Shown here piece after piece: positions 25,681-33,160 of a DNA stretch of 64,000 bases. The notes beneath the pieces were generated by a model. That model had not been told where the DNA came from and did no database searches. It saw only the letters and a program-made list of their open reading frames with translations. The stretch lies in NCBI RefSeq assembly GCF_011355085.1, contig NZ_VXCP01000038.1, positions 62,287 through 126,286 on the forward strand. Reading direction: 5' to 3'. How positions within the stretch are numbered: the first letter of the stretch is position 1; each line of letters opens with the position of its first letter. The DNA comes from Pseudomonas akapageensis. Its GTDB lineage: Bacteria > Pseudomonadota > Gammaproteobacteria > Pseudomonadales > Pseudomonadaceae. The position numbers and the translations under genes were made by a program.

Positions 25681-27408
25681 TCAGGCCGCGCCGACCCGCA
25701 GGCGGTTGTAGGCCTGCTGCTCGTTGTCGTCCAGGGCGATCAGGTAGGGCTCGACGGCTTTCTTGAAGCTGGTCATGACGCCGTTTTCATCCCTCTTCAG
25801 GTGGCAATGGCAGAACCACTCGGCATCGTTGCGCAGCGGATAGTCGACCCGGTGGTGGTACAGGCCCCAGCGACTCTCCTTGCGAAACAACGACGCGCGT
25901 GCGGCCATTTCGGCGCAATCGCGGATAACCGAAACTTCCATCGCCCGCATCAGTTCATGGGCATTGCTGGCCTTCATCTGGTTGATATCGTTCTCGATGT
26001 CGGCAAAGCGCTGCAGGCCGATTTCCATCTTGCGGGTGACTTTCGGTGGTTGCAGGTAATCATTGACAAAGCGCCGCAGCTTGTACTCGACCTGGGCCGG
26101 CGGCAGCCCGCTTTCACGCTGCAGCGGCGCGTAGACACGGGCTCTTTCGGCGGCGATCTGCGCCTCGTCCAGTTCGCTATGGTCGCGCTCGGCAACATAG
26201 TCGGCGGCGTTGACGCCGGCGAACCAGCCATAGGTGAAGGCGCCGAGCATGTAGTTGTGCGGCACCGCGGCCATGTCACCGGCCGAGTAGAGGCCCTTGA
26301 CCGAAGTCTCGGCCCGCTCGTTGACCCACACCCCGGACGCACTGTGCCCACTGCAAAAGCCGATCTCGGAGATATGCATCTCGACCATATGCTGGCGATA
26401 GTCGGTGCCACGCCCGGCATGGAACTGACCCCGGCTGGGGCGTTCGTTGCTGTGCAGGATCTCTTCGATGTTCTGGATGGTCTCTTCAGCCAGGTGGTCG
26501 AGCTTGAGGAACACCGGGCCGTTGCCGCCTTCGAGCTCCTGATGGAACTCCCACATCATCTGGCCGCTCCAGTAGTCGCACTCGATGAAACGCTCGCCCT
26601 TGTTGTTGGCCGTGTAGCCGCCCAGGGGCCCGGTGACATAGGCGCAGGCCGGGCCGTTGTAGTCCTTGATCAGCGGGTTGATCTGGAAGCATTCCAGATT
26701 AGCCAGCTCCGCCCCGGCGTGATAGGCCATGGCGTAGCCGTCGCCGGCATTGGTGGGGTTCTCGTAGGTGCCCATCAGGTAACCGGATGCCGGCAAGCCG
26801 AGCCGGCCCGCGGCGCCGCAGCAGAGAATCACGGCCTTGGCCTTGATCACATGGAAGTCGGCGGTGCGGCAGTCGAACCCCATCACCCCGTTGACCGCGC
26901 CCGAGGCATCGGTCAGCAGGCGCGTGGCGATCACCCGGTTGGTGATGTCGACCCGGGCGCGCTTGAGCTGGCGATACAGGACTTTCTTGATGTCATGTCC
27001 TTCAGGCATCGGCAGAACGTAGGCGCCCATGTGGTGTACCTTCTTCACCGCATAATCGCCGGTCTCGTCCTTCTCGAACTTCACGCCCCAGCGATCCAGT
27101 TGCTCGATGGTCTCGAAGCTGCGTTCGGCATAGGCCAGCACCGCCGCCTGGTTGACCACGCCATCGTTGGCCACGGTGATTTCCTTGGTGTACTGCTCGG
27201 GCGTGGCATGACCGGGAATGATGGCGTTGTTCAAGCCATCCATGCCCATGCTGATGGCGCCGCTGCGTTTGACGTTGGCCTTGTCGATCAACAGTACGCG
27301 CAGGTTGCGATTCTTTTCCTTGGCCGTGATCGCCGCCATGGGGCCGGCGGTGCCGCCGCCGATGATGACGATGTCGTAGGCCTGTTCCAGGGTGTTGTGG
27401 CTGCTCAT
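25681..27408 (-). CDS. AprA/fumarate-reductase-like flavoprotein
   Basis: This 575-residue FAD protein belongs to the succinate dehydrogenase/fumarate reductase/APS reductase superfamily. The dinucleotide-binding motif is IVIIGGGTAGPMAAITA (residues 13-29), followed by the FAD-contact segment SGAISMGMDGLNNAI. The C-terminal active-site region contains SAGDMAAVPHNYMLGAFTYG, and a late Cys-His segment is WFCHCHLKRDENGVM. Overall it is nearest to AprA rather than SdhA. No sulfate-activation genes are nearby and the organism is not a sulfate reducer, so the substrate is open. It overlaps the gntR stop by four bases and is followed by its ferredoxin. Confidence 0.85.
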   Translation of the reverse strand: MSSHNTLEQAYDIVIIGGGTAGPMAAITAKEKNRNLRVLLIDKANVKRSGAISMGMDGLNNAIIPGHATPEQYTKEITVANDGVVNQAAVLAYAERSFETIEQLDRWGVKFEKDETGDYAVKKVHHMGAYVLPMPEGHDIKKVLYRQLKRARVDITNRVIATRLLTDASGAVNGVMGFDCRTADFHVIKAKAVILCCGAAGRLGLPASGYLMGTYENPTNAGDGYAMAYHAGAELANLECFQINPLIKDYNGPACAYVTGPLGGYTANNKGERFIECDYWSGQMMWEFHQELEGGNGPVFLKLDHLAEETIQNIEEILHSNERPSRGQFHAGRGTDYRQHMVEMHISEIGFCSGHSASGVWVNERAETSVKGLYSAGDMAAVPHNYMLGAFTYGWFAGVNAADYVAERDHSELDEAQIAAERARVYAPLQRESGLPPAQVEYKLRRFVNDYLQPPKVTRKMEIGLQRFADIENDINQMKASNAHELMRAMEVSVIRDCAEMAARASLFRKESRWGLYHHRVDYPLRNDAEWFCHCHLKRDENGVMTSFKKAVEPYLIALDDNEQQAYNRLRVGAA

Positions 27409-28154
27409 GGGCGCGGATCCTTGTGGCGGTCGATGCGCAGGCGATACTGGAACGCGTCGCCGCGGTAGTAGAGGTATTCGAAATCCAGCGGGGCGCCTGC
27501 AGCATCGTGGGTCAGGCGTTCGATGCGCATGATCGGCCCGCCCTCCTCGATCTCCAGCGCCTGGCTCAGGTCGCTGTCGGCAAGCACCGCATCCACGGCA
27601 AGGTCGGCATGCCCCAGGGCAATTCCACAGTCGTTTTCCAGGATCAGGAAAATATCGCGGGTGGCCAGGTCGGCCTTTTCCAGCTTCAGGCCAACACTGT
27701 GTGGCAGGTAGGTGATTTCCAGCGATACCGGCTCGCGGTTGATCAACCGCACGCGCTTGATCTCGGTCACCAGGGCGCCTTCCTTGAGTTGCAGGCGCTC
27801 GGCTACAACCTTCGAGGCCGGGACATGCTTGAAACTGCGCAGGCGGTTGAGCACTTCATAACCCATCTGTGTCACCGACTCGGCCAGGCCCTGCAGGGTG
27901 GAAACGTTCTGGAACGTCTTGGGTTTGGCTACGAACGTGCCCTTGCCGTGGATCTTGAAGATCAGCCCTTCCTTCTGCAGATCACCCAGCGCCTGGCGCA
28001 CGGTGATGCGGCTGACATCGAACGCCTTGCCCAGCTCATTCTCCGAAGGCATGCGCGCCAACGGTGGGTAGGTACCCTCGAGAATGCGCGAGCGCAGCAG
28101 CTCCTTGAGCTGGCTGTAGAGTGGGACCGGGGAAAGGGGGAGCAGTTGTGGCAT
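27405..28154 (-). CDS. GntR/HutC-family regulator with UTRA domain
   Basis: This is a 249-residue regulator. The winged helix-turn-helix is at about residues 8-75 (LYSQLKELLRSRILEGTY, MPSENELGKAFDVSRITVRQAL), and the UTRA ligand-binding domain runs from about 95 to 240, with the late motif MRIERLTHDAAGAPLDFEYLYYRGD. It is the first gene of the operon and its stop overlaps the flavoprotein start, so it is autoregulated with its targets in all likelihood. A 14-bp perfect palindrome sits 20 bases before its start codon. The ligand is unknown. Confidence 0.9.
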   Translation of the reverse strand: MPQLLPLSPVPLYSQLKELLRSRILEGTYPPLARMPSENELGKAFDVSRITVRQALGDLQKEGLIFKIHGKGTFVAKPKTFQNVSTLQGLAESVTQMGYEVLNRLRSFKHVPASKVVAERLQLKEGALVTEIKRVRLINREPVSLEITYLPHSVGLKLEKADLATRDIFLILENDCGIALGHADLAVDAVLADSDLSQALEIEEGGPIMRIERLTHDAAGAPLDFEYLYYRGDAFQYRLRIDRHKDPRP

Positions 28155-28173
28155 GTCTTATCGTCTCGGGCAA

Positions 28174-28187
28174 CTTGTTATAACAAG
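28174..28187. promoter_or_regulatory. Probable GntR operator palindrome
   Basis: CTTGTTATAACAAG is a perfect 14-bp palindrome centred about 26 bases upstream of the gntR ATG. HutC-type regulators bind AT-centred palindromes of this kind, and no second copy is apparent nearby, so this is the likely autoregulatory site. Confidence 0.7.
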
Positions 28188-28368
28188 ATATGCTGTGAAC
28201 GATAGTTGATCTAAGCGCTCAAGTTGAAATAATAAAAATACATATGCTTAGTGCTGGGTTGATCATGCTGCCGTCACCGCTGGCAAGCCAGCGATGCAGA
28301 CGACCCGGTCCAAAGTTCGACCGCAAGTCCCCGAGTGCCGACTCAATGCCACAGGCCTAAAGTGGTGT

Positions 28369-29079
28369 ATGAACAGTCAACGGAACACCCCAATGCCCCT
28401 GGATTGGCCCACCATCGCACACGCTCTCGATCAGGACGGCTACGCAATCGTCCCGGGGTTGTTGAGCCCCCAAGCCTGCACCAGCCTGGCCTCACTCTAC
28501 GATCAGGACCAGGCCTTCCGCTCGCGCGTAGTCATGGCCCGCCACGGTTTCGGCAAGGGTGAGTACAAGTACTTCCGCTACCCCTTGCCCCCGCTGATCG
28601 AACAACTTCGCACCACGCTCTATCCCCACCTGGTGTCCATCGCCAACGCCTGGAACGAGCGGATGCAGATCCCCGTGCGCTTCCCGCCGGAACATTCGCA
28701 ATTCATCCAGCGCTGCCATGACGCTGGTCAACAGCGGCCGACTCCCCTGCTTCTGCAATACACCAGCGGCGACTACAACTGCCTGCACCAGGACCTGTAC
28801 GGCGAACATGTATTCCCGCTGCAGGTTGCCATCCTGCTGTCGCAACCCGGCCGGGATTTCACTGGCGGCGAGTTCGTCCTGACCGAACAGCGGCCGCGCA
28901 TGCAATCGCGCCCGCGGGTGGTCACCCTCAATCAGGGCGACGCCGTGATCTTTGCGGTCTCGACACGGCCAGTGCAAGGCGCACGGGGCTGTTATCGGGT
29001 CAACATGCGCCATGGGGTCAGCCAGGTGCACTCAGGTCTGCGACATACGCTCGGGGTGATCTTTCATGATGCGCTGTAG
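28369..29079 (+). CDS. 2OG-Fe(II) oxygenase (COG3826-type)
   Basis: This is a 236-residue non-haem iron dioxygenase. The iron ligands are His and Asp in CLHQDLYGEH (about residue 139) and the distal His in RHTLGVIFHDA near the C-terminus. The N-terminal pattern LDQDGYAIVPGLLSPQAC is typical of the family. ATG 28369 is used; ATG 28393 (MPLDWPTI) has a somewhat better GGAA ribosome-binding site and is also possible. Substrate unknown. It reads divergently from the GntR operon but its start is 182 bases from the operator, so shared control is uncertain. Confidence 0.82.
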   Translation: MNSQRNTPMPLDWPTIAHALDQDGYAIVPGLLSPQACTSLASLYDQDQAFRSRVVMARHGFGKGEYKYFRYPLPPLIEQLRTTLYPHLVSIANAWNERMQIPVRFPPEHSQFIQRCHDAGQQRPTPLLLQYTSGDYNCLHQDLYGEHVFPLQVAILLSQPGRDFTGGEFVLTEQRPRMQSRPRVVTLNQGDAVIFAVSTRPVQGARGCYRVNMRHGVSQVHSGLRHTLGVIFHDAL

Positions 29080-29141
29080 ATACCTTGTGGCGGTTCGCAT
29101 GAACGAAAATCTCCTTGGCCAAGCGCTCGTTTCAGCGTTAG

Positions 29142-30263
29142 ATGAGCGTTCAATCCCGTGCGAATTCGAGGGTTACTCAACGGATGAAGACCGCCCCCGC
29201 CTCACCACTGCCCCTGTGGTTACAAAAGCTGCTGCGGCCCCTGCTGGATCCTTATCAACGCTACCGTCATGCCCGCCTTATCCACGCTGCCCGCGTGATG
29301 GTGGGCTTGCTGGTGTCGATGCTGCTGACCACCGGCCTGAACCTGCCCCACGGCGAATGGGCTTCGGTGACCATGCTGATCGTGATCGGCGGCCTGCAGC
29401 ACCACGGCAACATCGGCAGGAAATCGGTCGAACGGGCCTATGGCACCTTGATCGGCGCGGGTCTGGGTTTGCTGGCTGTCGCCCAACAGGCGTATCTGGG
29501 CATACCGCTGCTGACCTACAGCATCATGGCGCTGGCGTGCGGTTTCTTCGCCTATCACGCCATTGGCAAGGGCGGCTATATCGCCCTGCTCTCGGCCATT
29601 ACCCTGTTCATCGTTGCCGGCCATGGCTACAACCCGATGACCGATGGCCTGTGGCGCACCGTGGACATCCTGATCGGCATCGTCCTGGCGCTGGCGTTTT
29701 CCTTTGCCTTGCCGCTGTATGCGGTCTACTCCTGGCGCTACAACCTGGCCCGCGGCCTGCGTGAATGCGCAACCCTATACGGGCGCATCATCAGTGGTCA
29801 GCCGGTGGAGACCGACGAGCACCGCACGCTGATGGCTAAACTGAACGCCACCATGGTGCAGCTGCGCTCGCTCATGCCGTCGGTGTCCAAGGAAGTGAAG
29901 ATTTCCATTACCGAGCTAGAAACCATCCAGGGCCATTTCAGGATGTGCCTGAGCACGCTGGAAATCCTCGCCAACATCCGCCCTTCGGGATCGGACGAGG
30001 CCGCCATGCCCCAGCTGCAGGCGCTGCTCAGCGCCGAACACCGCGCCATTTCGCGGCAACTGATCGGCATGGCCCGAGCGCTGCAGGAAGGTGCGACTGA
30101 CCGGCTGGAACGCCGCTGCGCGCCGGCACTACTGGAGTCGCCCGGCGACGTTGCCATTGCCAGCGACCTGGTGGGGTACCAATTGATGACCCGGCAACTG
30201 CTGAGAAACCTCGATGGCTTGCAGCAACTGCTGGCGAAGACGGCCAGACGCTGGAAAATCTAG
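29142..30263 (+). CDS. FUSC-family membrane protein
   Basis: This is a 373-residue FUSC/aromatic-acid-exporter-like protein. Six hydrophobic segments lie between about residues 48 and 190 (VMVGLLVSMLLTTGL, TLIGAGLGLLAVA, TYSIMALACGFFAYHA, ILIGIVLALAFSFALPLY), followed by a cytoplasmic helical domain. The characteristic RxxGTxxG-like segment is VERAYGTLIGAGLG. The start could also be the internal ATG 29184 (MKTAPASPL). The REP pair downstream separates it from the convergent aroA. Confidence 0.82.
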   Translation: MSVQSRANSRVTQRMKTAPASPLPLWLQKLLRPLLDPYQRYRHARLIHAARVMVGLLVSMLLTTGLNLPHGEWASVTMLIVIGGLQHHGNIGRKSVERAYGTLIGAGLGLLAVAQQAYLGIPLLTYSIMALACGFFAYHAIGKGGYIALLSAITLFIVAGHGYNPMTDGLWRTVDILIGIVLALAFSFALPLYAVYSWRYNLARGLRECATLYGRIISGQPVETDEHRTLMAKLNATMVQLRSLMPSVSKEVKISITELETIQGHFRMCLSTLEILANIRPSGSDEAAMPQLQALLSAEHRAISRQLIGMARALQEGATDRLERRCAPALLESPGDVAIASDLVGYQLMTRQLLRNLDGLQQLLAKTARRWKI

Positions 30264-30273
30264 GTTCTCGTTT

Positions 30274-30372
30274 CTCGTTCCCACGCTCCGCGTGGGAATG
30301 CGGTGACTGACGCTCCAGCGTCACGACGCTGAGCGTCTGCAGAGGCATTCCCACGCAGAGCGCGGGAACGAG
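30274..30372. repeat. REPIN (paired GTTCCCACGC REPs)
   Basis: Two inverted GTTCCCACGC-class REPs flank a spacer with its own hairpin (TGACGCTCCAGCGTCA). It lies between the convergent FUSC and aroA genes, a usual site for these elements. Confidence 0.9.
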
Positions 30373-30394
30373 GAACGAGGAGCGCTAGAGAGGT

Positions 30395-31660
30395 TTACTC
30401 GTTCTCGAAGCGCATGTGCACGCCAAGGGACGCCAGGGCCTGCCAATACCCCGGATAGGTCTTGGCCACGCAATCAGGATCCTGAATCCGAATACCGTCA
30501 ACCTTCAACCCGGCCAGCGCAAAGCACATGGCAATCCGATGATCGGCGTGGGTGTCGATCAGTGCCTCGCATGAGGTACCAGCCAGCGCCGGATCGGCTG
30601 CTACCAGCAGGTCGTCACCCTCTACCGTCGCCAACCCCGGACGAATGGCATTCAAGCCGTCGTACAAGGCCTGGACGCGGTCACACTCCTTGACCCGCAG
30701 GTTGGCCAGCTCGGTAAAGCGCACCGGCGTACGGTTGAAGGCAGCCAGTACCGCCAGGGTCGGGATGGCGTCCTGCATCTGCGAGCCGTTGATCACGGCC
30801 GGCATATTGGGGAACTGCACGATTACGTCATTGGCCCGCGCGTCCGGCTGGGTGAAATCTTCATCGGCAACGCCCAGGTCGATCGCGCCGTCGGTCAGGG
30901 CCTGTGCTGCCCAGAGGTAGGTGGCCGCCGAGGCATCCGGTTCGATCAGGTAGTCATTGGCGGTGTAACCGGTTGCGGCCACGCGCCAGGTGCTGTCGTC
31001 CACTTCCTCCACCTGTGCACCAAAGGCGCGCATGCAGGCCAGGGTCAGGTCGACATAGCCACGGGCACCGATATCCTTGCCGGTCAGTGCCACTTCGATG
31101 GGTTCCTGACCGCAAGCGGCCAGCATCAACAGTGCCGAAACGTACTGGCTGGACAAGCCACCATCGATCTCGAAACGCCTGGCCGCCACACGACCAGCAC
31201 CCTCGACGGTGACGGGCGGGCAACCGGTCGGGCTACCGACATTCAAGCCACCCTGGCGCAACGAGGCGAGCAACGGCCCGATGGGTCGCTTGCGCATATA
31301 GTCGTCGCCATCCAGGACCACGGTGCCGTCGACCGTCGCTACGGCCGCCGTCAGAAAGCGCATCGCCGTCCCGGCATTACCCAGGAACAACGCCTGGCCG
31401 GGCACTTGCAGCTTGCCCTGGCCGGAAACGACAAAGGTGGTGTCATCGGGTTCGTCGATCGTCACGCCCATCAGCCGCAGCGCATTGGACATGTGCCGGG
31501 TGTCATCGCTCTTCAGCGCACCGGTCAGGCGGCTGGTGCCGGTGGCCAGCGCCGCCAGCAACAAGGCGCGGTTGGTGATGGACTTGGAACCCGGTGGCGT
31601 GACCTTTCCGCGCAAGGCAAAGTCCGGCGCAATGACGGTCACGGTTTTCTGCGTACTCAA
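30395..31660 (-). CDS. aroA: Stand-alone EPSP synthase (3-phosphoshikimate 1-carboxyvinyltransferase)
   Basis: This is a 421-residue shikimate-pathway enzyme joining phosphoenolpyruvate to shikimate 3-phosphate. Motifs are PGSKSITNRALLLA (N-terminal lysine), LGNAGTAMRFLTAAVA (PEP loop), GLSSQYVSALL, LRVKECDRVQAL (catalytic Glu) and THADHRIAM. The loop reads MRFL where the E. coli enzyme has MRPL, so the residue equivalent to Pro101 is Phe; this loop influences glyphosate sensitivity. Pseudomonas normally carries EPSP synthase fused to prephenate dehydrogenase, so this is probably a second copy. It is a single-gene unit. Confidence 0.9.
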   Translation of the reverse strand: MSTQKTVTVIAPDFALRGKVTPPGSKSITNRALLLAALATGTSRLTGALKSDDTRHMSNALRLMGVTIDEPDDTTFVVSGQGKLQVPGQALFLGNAGTAMRFLTAAVATVDGTVVLDGDDYMRKRPIGPLLASLRQGGLNVGSPTGCPPVTVEGAGRVAARRFEIDGGLSSQYVSALLMLAACGQEPIEVALTGKDIGARGYVDLTLACMRAFGAQVEEVDDSTWRVAATGYTANDYLIEPDASAATYLWAAQALTDGAIDLGVADEDFTQPDARANDVIVQFPNMPAVINGSQMQDAIPTLAVLAAFNRTPVRFTELANLRVKECDRVQALYDGLNAIRPGLATVEGDDLLVAADPALAGTSCEALIDTHADHRIAMCFALAGLKVDGIRIQDPDCVAKTYPGYWQALASLGVHMRFENE

Positions 31661-31829
31661 TGGGTTGCGCTCCTGAATCTAGACGGCACAGTCGTTGGTT
31701 CTACTGCTCAAGAACTGCATATAGTGCCATTGAACGGGCGGGCTTGGCTTGGGTGACGCACAAAAAACCTCGGGCTTTTCCGAGTGCTATGGTTGGTTTT
31801 TCACCCTGAACCGGGAGTGGCCGAGCGAC

Positions 31830-32195
31830 ATGTTCTATCGCATAGGGGCCGACGGGCTGCTGCTGATCCACCTGCTGTTCATTCTCTTCGTGCTGTTCGG
31901 TGGCCTGCTGGTGCTCAGATGGCGACACCTGTGCTGGTGGCACCTGCCTGCCGTGGCGTGGGGGATTGCGGTGGAAATCTTCCACTTGCCCTGCCCGCTG
32001 ACAGGCTGGGAGAACCAACTGCGCGTGGCTGCTGGGCAGGCTGGCTATGAAGGTGGGTTCATCGAGCACTATCTGTGGCCGGTCATTTATCCGGCCGGGC
32101 TGACACCGGGGATACAGGTCGGGTTGGGCGGGCTGGTGGTGCTGATCAATATTCTCGTCTACCTGCTTGTATTCAGGCGACAAAAAACCTTGTGA
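31830..32195 (+). CDS. DUF2784 membrane protein
   Basis: This is a 121-residue inner-membrane protein with three hydrophobic segments (about residues 8-30, 40-55 and 95-118). The conserved segments LRWRHLCWWHLPAVAWG, CPLTGWENQLR and GFIEHYLWPVIYPAGLT are the DUF2784 signature. ATG 31830 matches the family start (MFYRIGADGLLLIHLLFILF); upstream codons of the same frame are not conserved. Function unknown. It is followed by a REP pair. Confidence 0.85.
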   Translation: MFYRIGADGLLLIHLLFILFVLFGGLLVLRWRHLCWWHLPAVAWGIAVEIFHLPCPLTGWENQLRVAAGQAGYEGGFIEHYLWPVIYPAGLTPGIQVGLGGLVVLINILVYLLVFRRQKTL

Positions 32196-32275
32196 GCGGG
32201 CTTGCCCGCGATCGGGCGCGTAGCGGCCGCAATTTTTACGAGCGCTAGCGCACTCGATCGCGGGCAAGCCCGCTC
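32194..32275. repeat. REP pair, GAGCGGGCTTGCCCGCGA class
   Basis: A perfect 21-bp inverted repeat (32194-32214 with 32255-32275; core GAGCGGGCTTGCCCGCGATC) encloses about 40 bases. This is the best-known Pseudomonas fluorescens/putida REP class and differs from the two other classes in the window. It overlaps the DUF2784 stop codon. Confidence 0.9.
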
Positions 32276-32328
32276 CTACAGGGGTGCAGTGATCCATACT
32301 ATGACTTGGATCTTTCAGAGCAAAAGCC

Positions 32329-32988
32329 ATGAAGATCACCGCAAGACTGACATTGCTGAGCCTGGCAGCCACCCTCGCCTATCTCGGCCTGGCCGTTCTG
32401 GGCTGGGGCGGGTTTGCCGCGTTCTTCGCCCATCCCCCATTTGTTGTAATCGTCCTCGCAACGCTGGCGATGGCAGTCCTGGCGCTTTTCACCGAAGGCA
32501 ACCTGAGTTCTGGAGAACGCGAGGACAAGGGCAACCGCTGGGTGCTCTGGGCCTTTGGCGTGATCGGCCTGCTGGCGGCCTTTTTTCCGGCTTATACAGA
32601 CCGCCTGGATATCTGGACCTTCGGTGGTGAAGGCACACGCTGGCTGGGTGTCGCATTGTTCATCGCCGGCGGCGCACTACGGATGTGGCCGGTCTTCGTA
32701 CTCGGCAACCGCTTCAGCGGCCTGGTCGCGATCCAACCCGGGCATACACTGGTGACCACCGGTATCTACCGTAGCCTGCGCAACCCCAGCTATCTGGGGT
32801 TGATGATCAACTCGCTGGGCTGGGCACTGGCGTTCCGCTCGGGTATCGGGCTATTGCTGACGGCACTGACACTGATACCGCTGATCGCGCGCATCCGCTC
32901 CGAGGAAGCCCTGCTGCGCGAGCAGTTCGGTGCAGAGTACGAAGCCTACTGCACACGCTCATGGCGGCTGATTCCCGGGCTCTATTGA
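32329..32988 (+). CDS. Isoprenylcysteine carboxyl methyltransferase-like membrane protein
   Basis: This is a 219-residue polytopic protein with five or so membrane segments. It carries the ICMT/phospholipid-methyltransferase C-terminal signature: QPGHTLVTTGIYRSLRNPSYLG (about residues 135-157) and the closing segment EEALLREQFGAEYEAYCTRSWRLIPGLY. Such proteins bind S-adenosylmethionine through this region. Bacteria lack prenylated CaaX proteins of the eukaryotic kind, so the acceptor is unknown. Confidence 0.85.
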   Translation: MKITARLTLLSLAATLAYLGLAVLGWGGFAAFFAHPPFVVIVLATLAMAVLALFTEGNLSSGEREDKGNRWVLWAFGVIGLLAAFFPAYTDRLDIWTFGGEGTRWLGVALFIAGGALRMWPVFVLGNRFSGLVAIQPGHTLVTTGIYRSLRNPSYLGLMINSLGWALAFRSGIGLLLTALTLIPLIARIRSEEALLREQFGAEYEAYCTRSWRLIPGLY

Positions 32989-33160
32989 TCTCACCCAGCC
33001 GGCTATGTTCGCTAGCGAACAGACCCTGTCCCCGTGCGTAATGCACACTCGTCACTGGAATGCTGCGCCGTACGGCGCAAAGCCCCACTCGCTGCGCCTG
33101 GCATAGACCTGCCTTCATTCCACACGCGACCCGCGCTACGCGAGTCCTGCCAAGGATTAC

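Noticed and set aside
25801..27468. 555-codon plus-strand frame opposite the flavoprotein
   Set aside because: Antisense shadow; the minus strand carries a clear FAD-binding enzyme.
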